Source of the DNA: JANYIP01 sp031394045 | GTDB lineage: Bacteria > Actinomycetota > Actinomycetes > Prado026 | NCBI GenBank assembly: GCA_031394045.1 | Contig: JANMWN010000147.1 | Span: 1 to 39,946 of the forward strand | Direction of reading: 5' to 3' | Length of the DNA stretch: 39,946 bases | In this document: positions 15,135 to 24,017 of the stretch, one piece after another | How positions within the stretch are numbered: the stretch's first letter is position 1 | Layout: every line of letters begins with the position of its first letter | Made by a program: the position numbers and the translations under genes | The notes under the pieces: model-generated | The model's input: the letters and a program-made list of their open reading frames with translations, nothing else | Databases searched by the model: none | What the model was told of the DNA's origin: nothing

Positions 15135-16745
15135 TTAGTGACCCGTTTGGAGTTGGTTGAGGAGGTTGCGGGCGGCGGGTTTGAGTTCGGGGTCGAGGGT
15201 GAGTCGTTGGCTGTTGATCTCGATGGTTGCTGAGCGGGCGACTCGTAGGGTTTGGACGATTTTCTTGATGCTCACGGCGGGGGTGTCTTGGAGGTGGCGG
15301 CTGATGGCGAGGGCTGCGAACACGACGGTCAGGTGTGCTTCGATCGTGTCGCGTTGGTGGTGGAACACCGGCCTGGCGCGTAGGTCGTGCTTGGTCATCC
15401 GGAAGGATTCCTCGACTCGCCACAGGTCGTGGTAGGCCTCGATCACTGCGGCACCGGTCATCTGGGCGCGCGGCAGGTTGGTGAGGTATCCCTTCAGCCC
15501 GGCCAGTTGCCGGGCTCGGTCGATCGTTGTCTGGTCGAGCTCCTTGGTGGCACCGCTGATCTTCAGGAACCGGGCCTTCTTTAGCGGGGCGCGCCCGTCG
15601 GCGATCTTCTCCGTTCGTTCGATTATGGCGTTGATGGCCTTGTCGTCGTGCTTGTTGCGTTTGAACCGCCACTGGTAGACAACCCTGCGGGGCCGGGCGG
15701 CGGTGCCGGTGCCCATGTCGCGGGCGGACTCCAGGATCTGCCCGTCGGTGAAGTAGTTGCCGTGGCGTTCGAAGTGCTCGGCCAGGTCGTAGGGGGCTTT
15801 GGTCAGCCGGGAGCCGACGATGAAGGAGAACCCGGCGTCCTCCAGGGCGTTCAGGTTGGTCGCCGACAGCATCCCGGCGTCGGCGACCACGACCATGTCA
15901 GTGACACCGCGACGGGCCGTGAACGCCTCGAGCACCGGGATCAGAGTTTTGGTCTCGGCCTTGTTCCCCTCGAACACGTGCATTTCCAAGGGGAACCCGC
16001 CCGGGTCGACCAGCAGGCCGACCTGGATCTGCGGGTCGACGCGGTGTTCCTTGCTCATCCCGACCTTGCGCAGGTCGTCCTGCTCGCTCTCGAAGTGCAA
16101 CGTCGTCACGTCGTAGAGCACCATCGCCGCCGTCCCGGTCGTGCGCGCCGAATGAGCCAGGCACGCCCTCGCCAGCTGGCCCCGGTAGTCGCCGATCTGG
16201 GCGCGGTCCAGGGACCGAAACATCGTGCGCACGCTCACCGCGGGCGCACCGATCTCCTCCAGGACCCGCACCACCTGCGCCTTCGACGTCGGTTCCACGA
16301 TCCGCGCCACGACCATCGCCCGGAACCCCTCATCGGCCAGCACATCGAAACCCAGCCGGGCATACGCGTCGGTCAACACCTGCCACAGCAGCACCGCCGA
16401 CGTGCCCAGGACACGACCACCGGCACCGGCCGGCGACCACCGACCGGGTCGGCGACCGGGTCGGTGGGCCTCGACGACGTGGTCCAGTCCGAGACGTCAT
16501 CCATCCGGGCCGGCACGACAGCCACCTCACCCAGGTCCAGACCGACCTGCCCTGGCAACAACCGTTCTCGTGCCGCAGCAAGCAACAACGCGAGCTCGGC
16601 ATCGGTGTGAGCTGACCCCACGTGCTCCACGTGCTCAACCAGTCGGCCTCGACGCGTGACGACCTGGACCGCGACAGCCCCCGAGGCCGTGCGGACCTTG
16701 CGCACGAACCGCGAGCCCGCACCCAAAGGCTTCCACGCGAAGGTG
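15135..16745 (-). mobile_element. IS1634-type (IS4-like DDE) transposase, frameshifted
   Basis: The C-terminal 419 residues are one frame and hold the DDE domain: MVLYDVTTLHFESE, then MVVVADAGMLSATNLNALED and LWRVEESFRMTKHDLRARPV, the YREK-like motif. The N-terminal domain (FVRKVRTASGAVAVQVV, then HVGSAHTDAELALLLAAARE) lies in another frame that runs from about 16745 to 16373. The frames must switch somewhere around 16405-16475, where the translation turns to low complexity in both, so the transposase is probably dead or a base is wrong. I could not define terminal inverted repeats. GCTTAGTGACC occurs at 15133 and 16745 in the same orientation; the first copy contains the stop codon. Confidence 0.8.
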
Positions 16746-16802
16746 CTTAGTGACCACTTCCCGCACCCAGCCACGCCAAAGCCGCAGGTCAGCGCCCTGC
16801 CG

Positions 16803-17160
16803 TCACCCCCAGAGTCCGACCGTGGCACGAGTCAGGATAGAGGTCATCCACGGGTCCGACCGGCGCCAAGTCAACGACTCCTCGATCTGCTCCCGCAGCC
16901 AGCGGACCCGCCGCGCCCGGGTCTCATCGATCCCGATCATCGCTGTCGGTGCGGCCTGGCCCAGGACGTCGGCTGCGGCCTTGACCAGGATCCGGTGCAC
17001 CGTCCACCACGCGATGCCTTGGTCGGCCGCGACCTCGCTGACCGACCGGTTCGTCGTGCTCACCGCAGCGGCGACCTTCACCTTCAACCTCGTGGTGACC
17101 CTGGCCCGGGCTGGCAGCTGCTCGTGTCGACATCCTCCAGGCCTGGGCGGACGGATGGTC
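16803..17160 (-). pseudogene. ISL3-family transposase remnant
   Basis: The frame reads HEQLPARARVTTRL, VSEVAADQGIAWWTVHRILV, MIGIDETRARRVRWL and WRRSDPWMTSI, the central helix-turn-helix and first DDE-region blocks of ISL3 transposases. The zinc-finger N-terminus and most of the catalytic domain are missing. It stops near the start of the IS1634-type element, which may have interrupted it. Sequence between it and the AbiE toxin gene shows nothing further. Confidence 0.75.
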
Positions 17161-17238
17161 GGGCCAGATTCGCGAAGATGTTCTCCCGCCTATCCGACGA
17201 CGTCGGGCGTGTCTCCGCGACCACTGCGCCATCGACGG

Positions 17239-18109
17239 TCACTGAATCCATGCTCTTTCGGTCGGTATCCAGGTCAGACCATCGACCTCGTCGACCAAGG
17301 CTGGGTCCGCGAACGCGATCACGGCGGCGAGCAGGTCGCCGAGGCGTTGCTTACGCACCCAGGCCGCCCATCGGATCTTGGCCAGTTCGACGTAGCCGGC
17401 CAAGACGTCCGAAAGTGGTGTCATCGCCGCTCCCCTGTGCGTCGCGACCGTGACCAGCGACCTGCGCAACTGCGTCCCGTCGATCTCGTGACGGCCACTG
17501 AGCAGGTAGATGTCCGCGCCGTCCCGACATCTCGTGTTGGCCGTGCCACGTTGGATCGCGGTCACGATCTTCTCGGCGAGCACCATGGCCAACGGGTAAC
17601 CGAGGACTGAGATCGACCCGCCGAGCAAGCGTGGGATCTCGACGATGCCGGGCGCCGGCCAGATCGGATCGCCGACGTTGACGTCGACGTGGAAGGTAAG
17701 CAGGGCGGTGGCAAGCTGGCAGCTCGTGCTCACCCGAACGCCGGAGTAGGCGTCCTCCTCCCTGATCGTCTCGGCGGTCGCGGTATCGATGTTGTAGATC
17801 AGGCCGTCGCCCCTCTTGGTCGAGGCGATCTCTCGGACGAGGGCCAGAACCGTGTCGACGTCGTTGGCCAGATCCTGGGCTTGGAGGTCGACGTCCCGGG
17901 TCGGACGGCGGGTCCCGAACGCGGCGAGAAGGACCCCTCCCTTCAGCACCAGATCAAGATGCGCGTCTCGATCCGGACAAGCGGTCGAGGAAGCCTTCAA
18001 GGGCGTAGAGCGAAAGCATCTCGTCGGTCGGTCTGCCCTCACGTCGAGCCTTGTTCTGCAGGTCCCGGTAGGCCCGCCCCGCTGCGGTATCGCGCGACGC
18101 GTTCGTCAC
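17239..18109 (-). pseudogene. AbiEii-family nucleotidyltransferase toxin, frameshifted near its start
   Basis: Toxin of the type IV AbiE system. The GTG at 18109 overlaps the antitoxin stop as GTGA, and this frame encodes TNASRDTAAGRAYRDLQNKA and YALEGFLDRLSGS, the usual N-terminus. The catalytic core is in the next frame: LVLKGGVLLAAFGTRRPTRD-VDL (nucleotidyltransferase motif) and EKIVTAIQRGTANTRCRD-xxDIYLL (second motif). Skipping one base at about 17972-17976 joins them (LSGS-DAHLDLVLKGG). A family member translated from the core frame alone would lack the N-terminal helix but might keep the motifs. With a corrected frame the protein is about 289 residues. Related toxins block growth by nucleotidyl transfer, in known cases to tRNA. 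Confidence 0.78.
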
Positions 18110-18696
18110 AGCAGCAGTTCCAGGGAAGTCCGGAGTGGCGCTTCGGCTCGGGGGAACTGGTGCGCGAGCAGGAGAAGCTCGCTGGGCTGCGTCTTGGGCC
18201 TGCGCAGCCATCGACGAAGGGCCTCGTTGGCAAGCTCGTGGCCCTCGGTGCCGCGCGTACGGAAGGCGTCGATGATGCTGCGCTCAGCGCTGTAGAGGCC
18301 GATCGCGGTCTCCTGGTCCAGAGCCAACACCCCTCGACCGATGTCGAAGGTGTCGCGCGCGAAGAAGTGCCACTGGATCATCGCCTCCGTGGCTGGCGCC
18401 CGCGTGCCCCTGGGCAGGGCGACATCGGGGGCTGGAGGGATGGCGTCCGAGAGTCCGTGGCGGGCCAGTGCGGTCGCAAGGCACAAAGTCGCGAGGGGTG
18501 ACCGGGCCGCGACCGAGAGGAGGCCGAGGTCGGCAAGTGCTGCATCGGACCGGCGGTACAGACCGCGGCCAATCACTTCGATGGAGCCTTCGTCGCGCAG
18601 TCTGTACAGGGCGCGTTTGCTGAGCCCCGCGGCCCGAGCGTCTGAGTATGAAAACGTCGCTGGCAGGGGCGACACCCGGCTCTCAGCGTCAGCCAC
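18106..18696 (-). CDS. AbiEi-family antitoxin / transcriptional regulator
   Basis: Antitoxin partner of AbiEii, about 196 residues. The N-terminal winged helix is seen as TFSYSDARAAGLSKRALYRL followed by DEGSIEVIGRGLYRR, the standard AbiEi_4 start; the C-terminal domain has LALDQETAIGLYSAERSIID and ALRRWLRR. I prefer the GTG at 18696, which has AAGGA about 8 bases before it and leaves the palindromic operator outside the gene. The GTG at 18732 would extend the protein by 12 residues and put one operator arm inside it. AbiEi proteins repress their own operon by binding inverted repeats, which fits the site described at 18715-18760. Confidence 0.82.
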   Translation of the reverse strand: MADAESRVSPLPATFSYSDARAAGLSKRALYRLRDEGSIEVIGRGLYRRSDAALADLGLLSVAARSPLATLCLATALARHGLSDAIPPAPDVALPRGTRAPATEAMIQWHFFARDTFDIGRGVLALDQETAIGLYSAERSIIDAFRTRGTEGHELANEALRRWLRRPKTQPSELLLLAHQFPRAEAPLRTSLELLL

Positions 18697-18714
18697 GAAG
18701 ACTTCCTTCTTCTC

Positions 18715-18760
18715 GGGAACAACTGTATACACATAGCCCTACCTGTCAACAGTTGTTCCC
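18715..18760 (-). promoter_or_regulatory. AbiE promoter with perfect 11-base inverted repeat (probable AbiEi operator)
   Basis: GGGAACAACTG (18715-18725) and CAGTTGTTCCC (18750-18760) are exact reverse complements 24 bases apart. Between them, on the minus strand, lies TTGACA (complement of 18744-18749) as a -35 box, with TATACA or TACAGT as possible -10 boxes at slightly short spacing. The right arm and the -35 lie at the 3' end of the DabB-DabA fusion gene, whose TAG is at 18739-18741. Confidence 0.7.
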
Positions 18761-21700
18761 GGTCTGGCGCCTGGAAGCATCCACGACGGAGCGGTCAAAA
18801 CCGGACCGGACCAGGGCTGCCACGCGAGGTGAGGGGTGAGCCGGTGCACGGCGCCGGACTCCGGGTCGATAGCGGCCAGGGTCATCCAGTCGTTGCCGAT
18901 CAACGATTGCAGGACCCGGTGCCGGTGCACGATCCGGGCGATAGCCGCTGGAGGCGCCCAGGCCAGGACCAGCTGGCGCAGTGGTTCGTGCTGGCCGGTG
19001 TCGGGGCGGTGCCGTGGGTCGGCGGCAAACAGTGCCTGCCAGGGCAGTCCCAGCCGCAGGTCGCCGTGGGCGCCGGTCAGCACCCCGACATCGCCGACCA
19101 CGTTGTGGGTGGCCTTGTCGCCGGCGCCGAAGATCTCGTGGTCGACGGTGGACGCGTAGTACTGGGCGTTGATCCACTGGGTCACGATGGTCGGTGCGGT
19201 CAGGATCGTTTCCAAGATCGCTTCGTCGTAGTCAAGGTCGGGCTGGTAGTCGTGCAGGAACACCCGCCCCGAGAGGTCCAGGTCGCGGGTCAACGTTCGT
19301 GGACCGATGACGAACGCCGCGTTGCCGGCCAGTCCCCACTCCGGGAACGGCTGGGCCCAGTCCCCGGCGCGGTTGCGTAGGTGCCGGGCGAGCCCGCCGG
19401 GTGGCACCGGGTGGGACGGGGCGCCGGGCAGTCGTGCCGCCCGTTCGGCTCGTACGCAGTCGCCGGCGGCTCGCAGGTCCGCCCGCAATCGTGCCAGCGG
19501 CTCCAGGTACTCCGCGGCTGGTATGAAGTACGGGTCGACGGTCACCTCGTCGGTGGTGGTGTCGTGCACCGCGGCGACGGCGACCGTCGATGCCGGGATG
19601 AAGATGCCGTCGTCGGCCAGCGCGGTGCGTACGGCCGGGTCGTTGAGGATGTCGGCCAGGACCCGGGCGTTGACGTGCCCACTGTTCCCGCCGCAGGCCC
19701 CGCAGTCGTACGCGGCGGCAAATGCGTTGTTCTCCACCGTGGCCCCGTGCCCGCAGACGACCACCAGTGGTGCGAACCCGTCGACCAGCCCGAGGGTGCG
19801 CAAGGTGTCCGCAGCGACAGCGGCCCTTTGCGGTGTGGTCAGGCCCACCGGCAACAGCGGGCCGCCGTAGGCGGGTGGGACACGCGCGTCGTCGGCCTGG
19901 AAGGTCAGTGCTTCAGGTCCCCACCGGTCGGTGCCATCGCTCCAGGGCCGGCCCAGCCGGTGCCACCACGCAGGTACGACGGTCTGGGTCAGACCAGCGA
20001 TACCGGAGAGGACACCGCCGGCCTCGGCGAGCAGCAGCGGGGTCACCGGCGCTGCACTGACCGCCAAGGTCACCTCGCGCAACCCCTGGCGCAGCCCCGC
20101 CCGCGCCGGGCCGGGCGCCTTGACGGTGAACCCGGGCCGGACCAGCGCCGGGCACTGCTCGAACGTGGCTCCCTGCGGTGAGCAGTAGCTCAGGACGGCA
20201 CCGAAGAACCCGGCGAACCCGAACGTGTCGTACGGGCCGGTGCCCTCCAGGGCCCTGCGTAGCCGTTCGGAGCGGACGTCGATGCAGAACACCAGCTGGA
20301 CCGCAACGCTGCTCGAGGCCGCTGGGGTGCCCTGACCGGTGTGCGCGAGGTGCTCGGCTCTGGGCTGGATCTGTTCGACCAGGGACTGCTGAAACCCCAC
20401 CTCGTACGCCGCCTGCCACAGGCCTCTGCGCGCCGCCCAACCATGCGTTGCCTCGCCGTCGGACGAGTGGCAGTCAACGGGATAGTCGAGCCTGGCCCCG
20501 GTGCTGCCGGCGAGGAGGAGATCGAACGCGGTGCGCAGTGCGAGGAGCTCAAGCAGCGGACCGCTGTGGCCGCTCTGGCGGGCCCGCCACGCGGCGTGGG
20601 CGGCCCACCCCGGCGCGGCGGTGAGCAGCGCGCGCACGTACCCGACGTGTGCGTGGTTCGGGACGCCGCTGCGAGTGAGCATCCAGCCCAGGGCCTCGGC
20701 CGGATCGCGCGGGATCTCCCGTACCCGGCCGCTGAGACCACGAAGCCCTACCGTCCGGTCGTACGCCGAGGCTGACCCGGCCTGCAGCCACAGCTGCCAT
20801 GGGCTGGCCGAGTCGTCGAGGGCACCTGACCAGGCCCGCTGGCACCACAGCGCAGTGTGGTCGTCGGCCGTGGCCGCCAACGCCACGCTCCGCCCTCCCA
20901 AGCGGTCGGCCAGGTCAGTCAACCGGGGCGAAGACCCTCTGCCCGCACCGTCCGCGACGGTGCCGTCACCGGACTGGAGGCCGGCGACCAGATCGTCGAC
21001 GAACGTCTCCAGGTCCGCCTCGGGGTACCCCTGGTCGCGATCGTCCCAGCTCCTGCGCACCGCGGCGCGCAGCTGACCACGGGTGATCCGGCCGTCCGCG
21101 TACAGCTGCCGGTAGGTCGACGCCGGCAGGTACCCACGCGTCCCGAACAGCCTTCCGGCCAGCACGGCCGCGTGGTCGAACCCGAACGGTTCCAGGTTGG
21201 CCAACGGGTTGGCTGCCACGACGGTCCGCAGCGGCCATGCCGGTGCGCACACGATCGCCGCGGTCTCCACCAGGAGGCGGGCCCCCGCGGCATCCACGGG
21301 CTTCGACCCTCCGTCCGGACCCAGGTCGGGCTGAGGCCACGCAGCCGTCCCGGACACCGTCCGGGTCCACGGTGGCAGTGCGGAGCCGGTCAGCCGCACC
21401 GCCCACCAGCCCGCCGGGTTCGCTGCTATCGACCGAAGCAGCAGCACGATCATGGTTGCGACAGCGCAGACTCCCAGGACGAGAGCGCCGGCCACGACGC
21501 CCGGCCACACAGGTACTGGCGGCAGCGCCAGGGCCAGGAGCCCCTCGACCTGCGAGAGTGCCCAGGCGTAGCCCGCCGCCGCGACTCCCACCGTGATCGC
21601 CACCCCGGTGGCCACAGTCGCGGGAACACTCCGGCGACGTGCCACCGACACCACGGCCAGGACCACGACGGCGGCAGCCAGCAGCAGCGGCATGACCGCT

Positions 21701-22788
21701 GCCACCCCGAGCCGGTCGATCGAGTCCGCCGCCGCCGGCGACGCCAAGGCTGCCGCCACCAGCACGGCCAGCGCCGCGAACCCTGCCACAGCCGGAAGGC
21801 GGCGAGGGGCGGACTCGGGCACCGGACGCGTGGGCTGCCACCGGGCACGGCTGACCGCTCCGCCGGCGCGCAGGAACAGCCAGGCCTTGTAGAAACCGTG
21901 CCCCACCAGGTGCAGCACGGCGGCCGCAGGCAGGCCCAGACCAAGCTGGACCGCCATGTACCCCATCTGCGCGGTCGTCGAGCACGCCAGCCGGCCCTTC
22001 ACATCCGTACGCGCTCGGGCCGCGAGAGTGCCAAACATGACCGACCCGGCGCCCACCACCAGCAGCACCAGAAGCACGGCCGGCGCCGCGACGAACAGCG
22101 GCCACACCAGGCACACCAAAACCCCCGCACCGTTGACGATCCCCGCGTGCAGGAACGCCGACACCGGCGACGGGGCCTCCGCGGTCTCCGGCAGCCAGGA
22201 CTGGGCCGGGACCAGCGCCGACCGGACCACACACCCCAGCAGGAGCAGTGCCGCGACGAGCGTGGCATCGCCAGCCGGAAGCGCCGCCTGCGAGAGTTCC
22301 GCGCGGTTCACCGTCGGAAGGAGCACAACCGCCAGCAACACCCCCAGCCACAGCGCGACGTCCCCGGTCAGCAGCGTCCGCCGCACATACCTGGCTGCAC
22401 GCAGCGATGCCGCCGTGCCGGGCTGAGCGACCAGCGCCGCCAACGCCAGACCGCTGACGGTCCATCCCACCGCGATCACCGGCAGGCTCGCCCCCATGAC
22501 CAGCAAGATCAGCGCGGTCAGCGTGGTCAGCAGGAGCCAGCCGAACCTGCCCGTACGGGCCTGCCCGACCAGATTCCGGGCCGCGTACGTCGCCACCAGG
22601 GCACCGACGCACCCGACGAAACCGAGAAGCACTGCACTCAGGACATCGACACGCAGACCCAGGGCCACCGCGCCCATATGTACGGGCACCACATCCAGCG
22701 GGCCCACCTGGATCAGCCGGGCTCCGCCAGCCAGGGCTGCCAGGACCATGAGACCTGCGAGGCTGCGGGCCACTCGAAGCATCGTCAT
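18739..22788 (-). CDS. Fused DabB-DabA inorganic carbon uptake protein (ND5-like membrane domain + DUF2309)
   Basis: One uninterrupted frame of 1349 residues. Residues 1 to about 455 are an ND5/NuoL-like membrane protein with some 12 helices, including WLPETAEAPSPVSAFLHAGI (198-217, the proton-channel helix), RTDVKGRLACSTTAQMGYM and HLVGHGFYKAWLFL. Residues from about 500 to the end are DabA/DUF2309, with beta-carbonic-anhydrase-like zinc residues VFCIDVRSERLR (Cys835, Asp837), CGHGA (His1014) and DCGACGG (Cys1029). The His-to-Cys distance of 15 equals that of Halothiobacillus DabA2 (His524, Cys539). DAB complexes couple a cation gradient to CO2 hydration inside the cell. They normally consist of two proteins; here the order is DabB then DabA in one chain. 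No Shine-Dalgarno is seen before the ATG. Confidence 0.93.
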   Translation of the reverse strand: MTMLRVARSLAGLMVLAALAGGARLIQVGPLDVVPVHMGAVALGLRVDVLSAVLLGFVGCVGALVATYAARNLVGQARTGRFGWLLLTTLTALILLVMGASLPVIAVGWTVSGLALAALVAQPGTAASLRAARYVRRTLLTGDVALWLGVLLAVVLLPTVNRAELSQAALPAGDATLVAALLLLGCVVRSALVPAQSWLPETAEAPSPVSAFLHAGIVNGAGVLVCLVWPLFVAAPAVLLVLLVVGAGSVMFGTLAARARTDVKGRLACSTTAQMGYMAVQLGLGLPAAAVLHLVGHGFYKAWLFLRAGGAVSRARWQPTRPVPESAPRRLPAVAGFAALAVLVAAALASPAAADSIDRLGVAAVMPLLLAAAVVVLAVVSVARRRSVPATVATGVAITVGVAAAGYAWALSQVEGLLALALPPVPVWPGVVAGALVLGVCAVATMIVLLLRSIAANPAGWWAVRLTGSALPPWTRTVSGTAAWPQPDLGPDGGSKPVDAAGARLLVETAAIVCAPAWPLRTVVAANPLANLEPFGFDHAAVLAGRLFGTRGYLPASTYRQLYADGRITRGQLRAAVRRSWDDRDQGYPEADLETFVDDLVAGLQSGDGTVADGAGRGSSPRLTDLADRLGGRSVALAATADDHTALWCQRAWSGALDDSASPWQLWLQAGSASAYDRTVGLRGLSGRVREIPRDPAEALGWMLTRSGVPNHAHVGYVRALLTAAPGWAAHAAWRARQSGHSGPLLELLALRTAFDLLLAGSTGARLDYPVDCHSSDGEATHGWAARRGLWQAAYEVGFQQSLVEQIQPRAEHLAHTGQGTPAASSSVAVQLVFCIDVRSERLRRALEGTGPYDTFGFAGFFGAVLSYCSPQGATFEQCPALVRPGFTVKAPGPARAGLRQGLREVTLAVSAAPVTPLLLAEAGGVLSGIAGLTQTVVPAWWHRLGRPWSDGTDRWGPEALTFQADDARVPPAYGGPLLPVGLTTPQRAAVAADTLRTLGLVDGFAPLVVVCGHGATVENNAFAAAYDCGACGGNSGHVNARVLADILNDPAVRTALADDGIFIPASTVAVAAVHDTTTDEVTVDPYFIPAAEYLEPLARLRADLRAAGDCVRAERAARLPGAPSHPVPPGGLARHLRNRAGDWAQPFPEWGLAGNAAFVIGPRTLTRDLDLSGRVFLHDYQPDLDYDEAILETILTAPTIVTQWINAQYYASTVDHEIFGAGDKATHNVVGDVGVLTGAHGDLRLGLPWQALFAADPRHRPDTGQHEPLRQLVLAWAPPAAIARIVHRHRVLQSLIGNDWMTLAAIDPESGAVHRLTPHLAWQPWSGPVLTAPSWMLPGARPGTTVDR

Positions 22789-22804
22789 GGGAGGAACAAT
22801 ACAT

Positions 22805-22816
22805 GAGATCTATCTC
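22805..22816. promoter_or_regulatory. Palindrome upstream of the Dab fusion gene
   Basis: GAGATCTATCTC is a perfect inverted repeat (GAGAT, CT, ATCTC), 17 bases before the fusion-gene ATG. GAGAGATC follows 23 bases further on and may be a second half-site. It is a candidate operator for the divergent winged-helix regulator. Confidence 0.4.
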
Positions 22817-22933
22817 CGGTGTTCTAAGGGGAGAGATCGCCATCTGCTAACGTCGGGACCGTGTTCAGGGAACACCTGGTCGCACACACCGCGCGACAGG
22901 TCTGCGACTCGATCCGTACGGCGAGGTGAGCAG

Positions 22934-23257
22934 ATGGCCAACGGCAGCCGGGACCAGCACTCACCTGCTCCCTCGGAACGGCCGGCTGGCACCGGCTGGA
23001 GGTTCCTGACCAACCACGGACACGTCCTGATCTACCTCAGTCGGCACCCAGACGCGCGCATCCGCGACATCGCCATCGCTGTTGGCATCACTGAACGTTC
23101 AACGCAGGCGATCCTGGCCGAGCTCAAGTCCGACGGCTACGTCACCAAGATCAAAGTTGGCCGACGCAACCGCTACCAGCTCCACCCCGACCTGACGTTC
23201 CGGCACCCCGAAGAAGCGGGGCAGCCCATCGGGGCGCTCCTGCGCATCTTCAGCTGA
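22934..23257 (+). CDS. Winged-helix transcriptional regulator next to the carbon uptake gene
   Basis: Small DNA-binding protein of 107 residues. GWRFLTNHGHVLIYLSRHPD, IRDIAIAVGITERSTQAILA and ELKSDGYVTKIKVGRRNRYQ give a complete helix-turn-helix plus wing; the end RHPEEAGQPIGALLRIF is typical of a widespread actinobacterial MarR/AsnC-like small regulator family. No effector domain is present, so sensing, if any, would be through the short termini or a partner. It is transcribed divergently from the Dab fusion with a 145-base gap, which suggests control of that gene. GAGGTGAG precedes the ATG. Confidence 0.85.
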   Translation: MANGSRDQHSPAPSERPAGTGWRFLTNHGHVLIYLSRHPDARIRDIAIAVGITERSTQAILAELKSDGYVTKIKVGRRNRYQLHPDLTFRHPEEAGQPIGALLRIFS

Positions 23258-23294
23258 CACCTCGTCCGATCCGCAGGGCCACCCCGTTCCCGCC

Positions 23295-23903
23295 TCACTC
23301 GCCGCCGGAGTCGTCGACCTGGCCGACCGGTACGCCATTTCGGCAGGTGATGTGGATGTCGACGTCGGGCCCGCCGGTACTCGACGTGAAGACGACCTCG
23401 AGCTCCTCAGCCGGTCCGTAGTCGGTGCCTGCGACGCTGTACCCCTGCGCGGGGCTTACGGACACGATGCGGGCGGACGACCCACTGCACTGAGCCACCA
23501 CGGATCCGCCGCCGCTGTAGATCAGTCCCGAGCGGGAGCTTGGCGTCGGCGTGGGCGTGGGGGCCTTGGTCGGTGGCTTCGACGGCGGGGTGGTGTGCTG
23601 GTTCGAGCCAGCCGAAGGCGTGGGGCCCGTCCCGTGGGTGGGCACCGCCGTGGGGCTGCTGGAGGGATGCGGCACGCTGGTGGCGCTCGGCACCGACGAA
23701 GGTCCGGTGGTCCCGGACGGCGCCGGACCTCTGGTGCCTCCGCTCAAGCGGGCCAACACCTGGTCCTGGCTCAGGGTGATCGTCGAGTCGTCGGCACCGA
23801 CGGCGCCGCGCACGACACCGCCGGCGGCCAGACCGGTGACGGTCGCGGCCGCCGCGAGAGCCACCCAGACGGTGGCATACTTGGCCTTCTTACCCACCCT
23901 CAC
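23295..23903 (-). CDS. Exported Pro/Thr/Ser-rich protein with C-terminal disulfide domain
   Basis: Secreted or membrane-anchored protein of 202 residues, function unknown. Residues about 9-33 are a signal or anchor helix after MRVGKKAK. Then come a short acidic stretch (DDSTITLSQDQVLARL), a roughly 70-residue Pro/Thr/Ser linker, and a small C-terminal domain with two cysteines (AQCSGSS and ITCRNGV) that could form one disulfide. The linker suggests that it spans the cell wall. Its start faces the response-regulator gene across 114 bases containing the 17-base box, so it may be a target of, or a sensor accessory to, that two-component system. Confidence 0.8.
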   Translation of the reverse strand: MRVGKKAKYATVWVALAAAATVTGLAAGGVVRGAVGADDSTITLSQDQVLARLSGGTRGPAPSGTTGPSSVPSATSVPHPSSSPTAVPTHGTGPTPSAGSNQHTTPPSKPPTKAPTPTPTPSSRSGLIYSGGGSVVAQCSGSSARIVSVSPAQGYSVAGTDYGPAEELEVVFTSSTGGPDVDIHITCRNGVPVGQVDDSGGE

Positions 23904-23931
23904 ATCTTGCGCGACGCCTGCCGCCGCCGAG

Positions 23932-23948
23932 TTAAGGCCACGCTAAGC
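23932..23948 (+). promoter_or_regulatory. Putative response-regulator box (TTAAGGCCACGCTAAGC)
   Basis: This 17-base sequence lies 70 bases before the response-regulator start and 28 bases before the divergent exported protein. It matches CTAACGCAGCGCTAAGC upstream of the ApbE operon in 13 of 17 positions. Within each copy TAA recurs after 11 bases, about one helical turn, as expected of OmpR/PhoB-type tandem half-sites. Confidence 0.5.
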
Positions 23949-24017
23949 ATCCGACAACCTCTCGCCGACCAGCCACGTCCGGCGCGCGCGAGGCCGCAGG
24001 ACGACTACGGTTCGAGC

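Noticed and set aside
15133..16755. GCTTAGTGACC direct repeats as target-site duplication of the IS element
   Set aside because: The left copy includes the transposase stop codon, so it cannot be outside the element; the repeat is reported but not used as a boundary.
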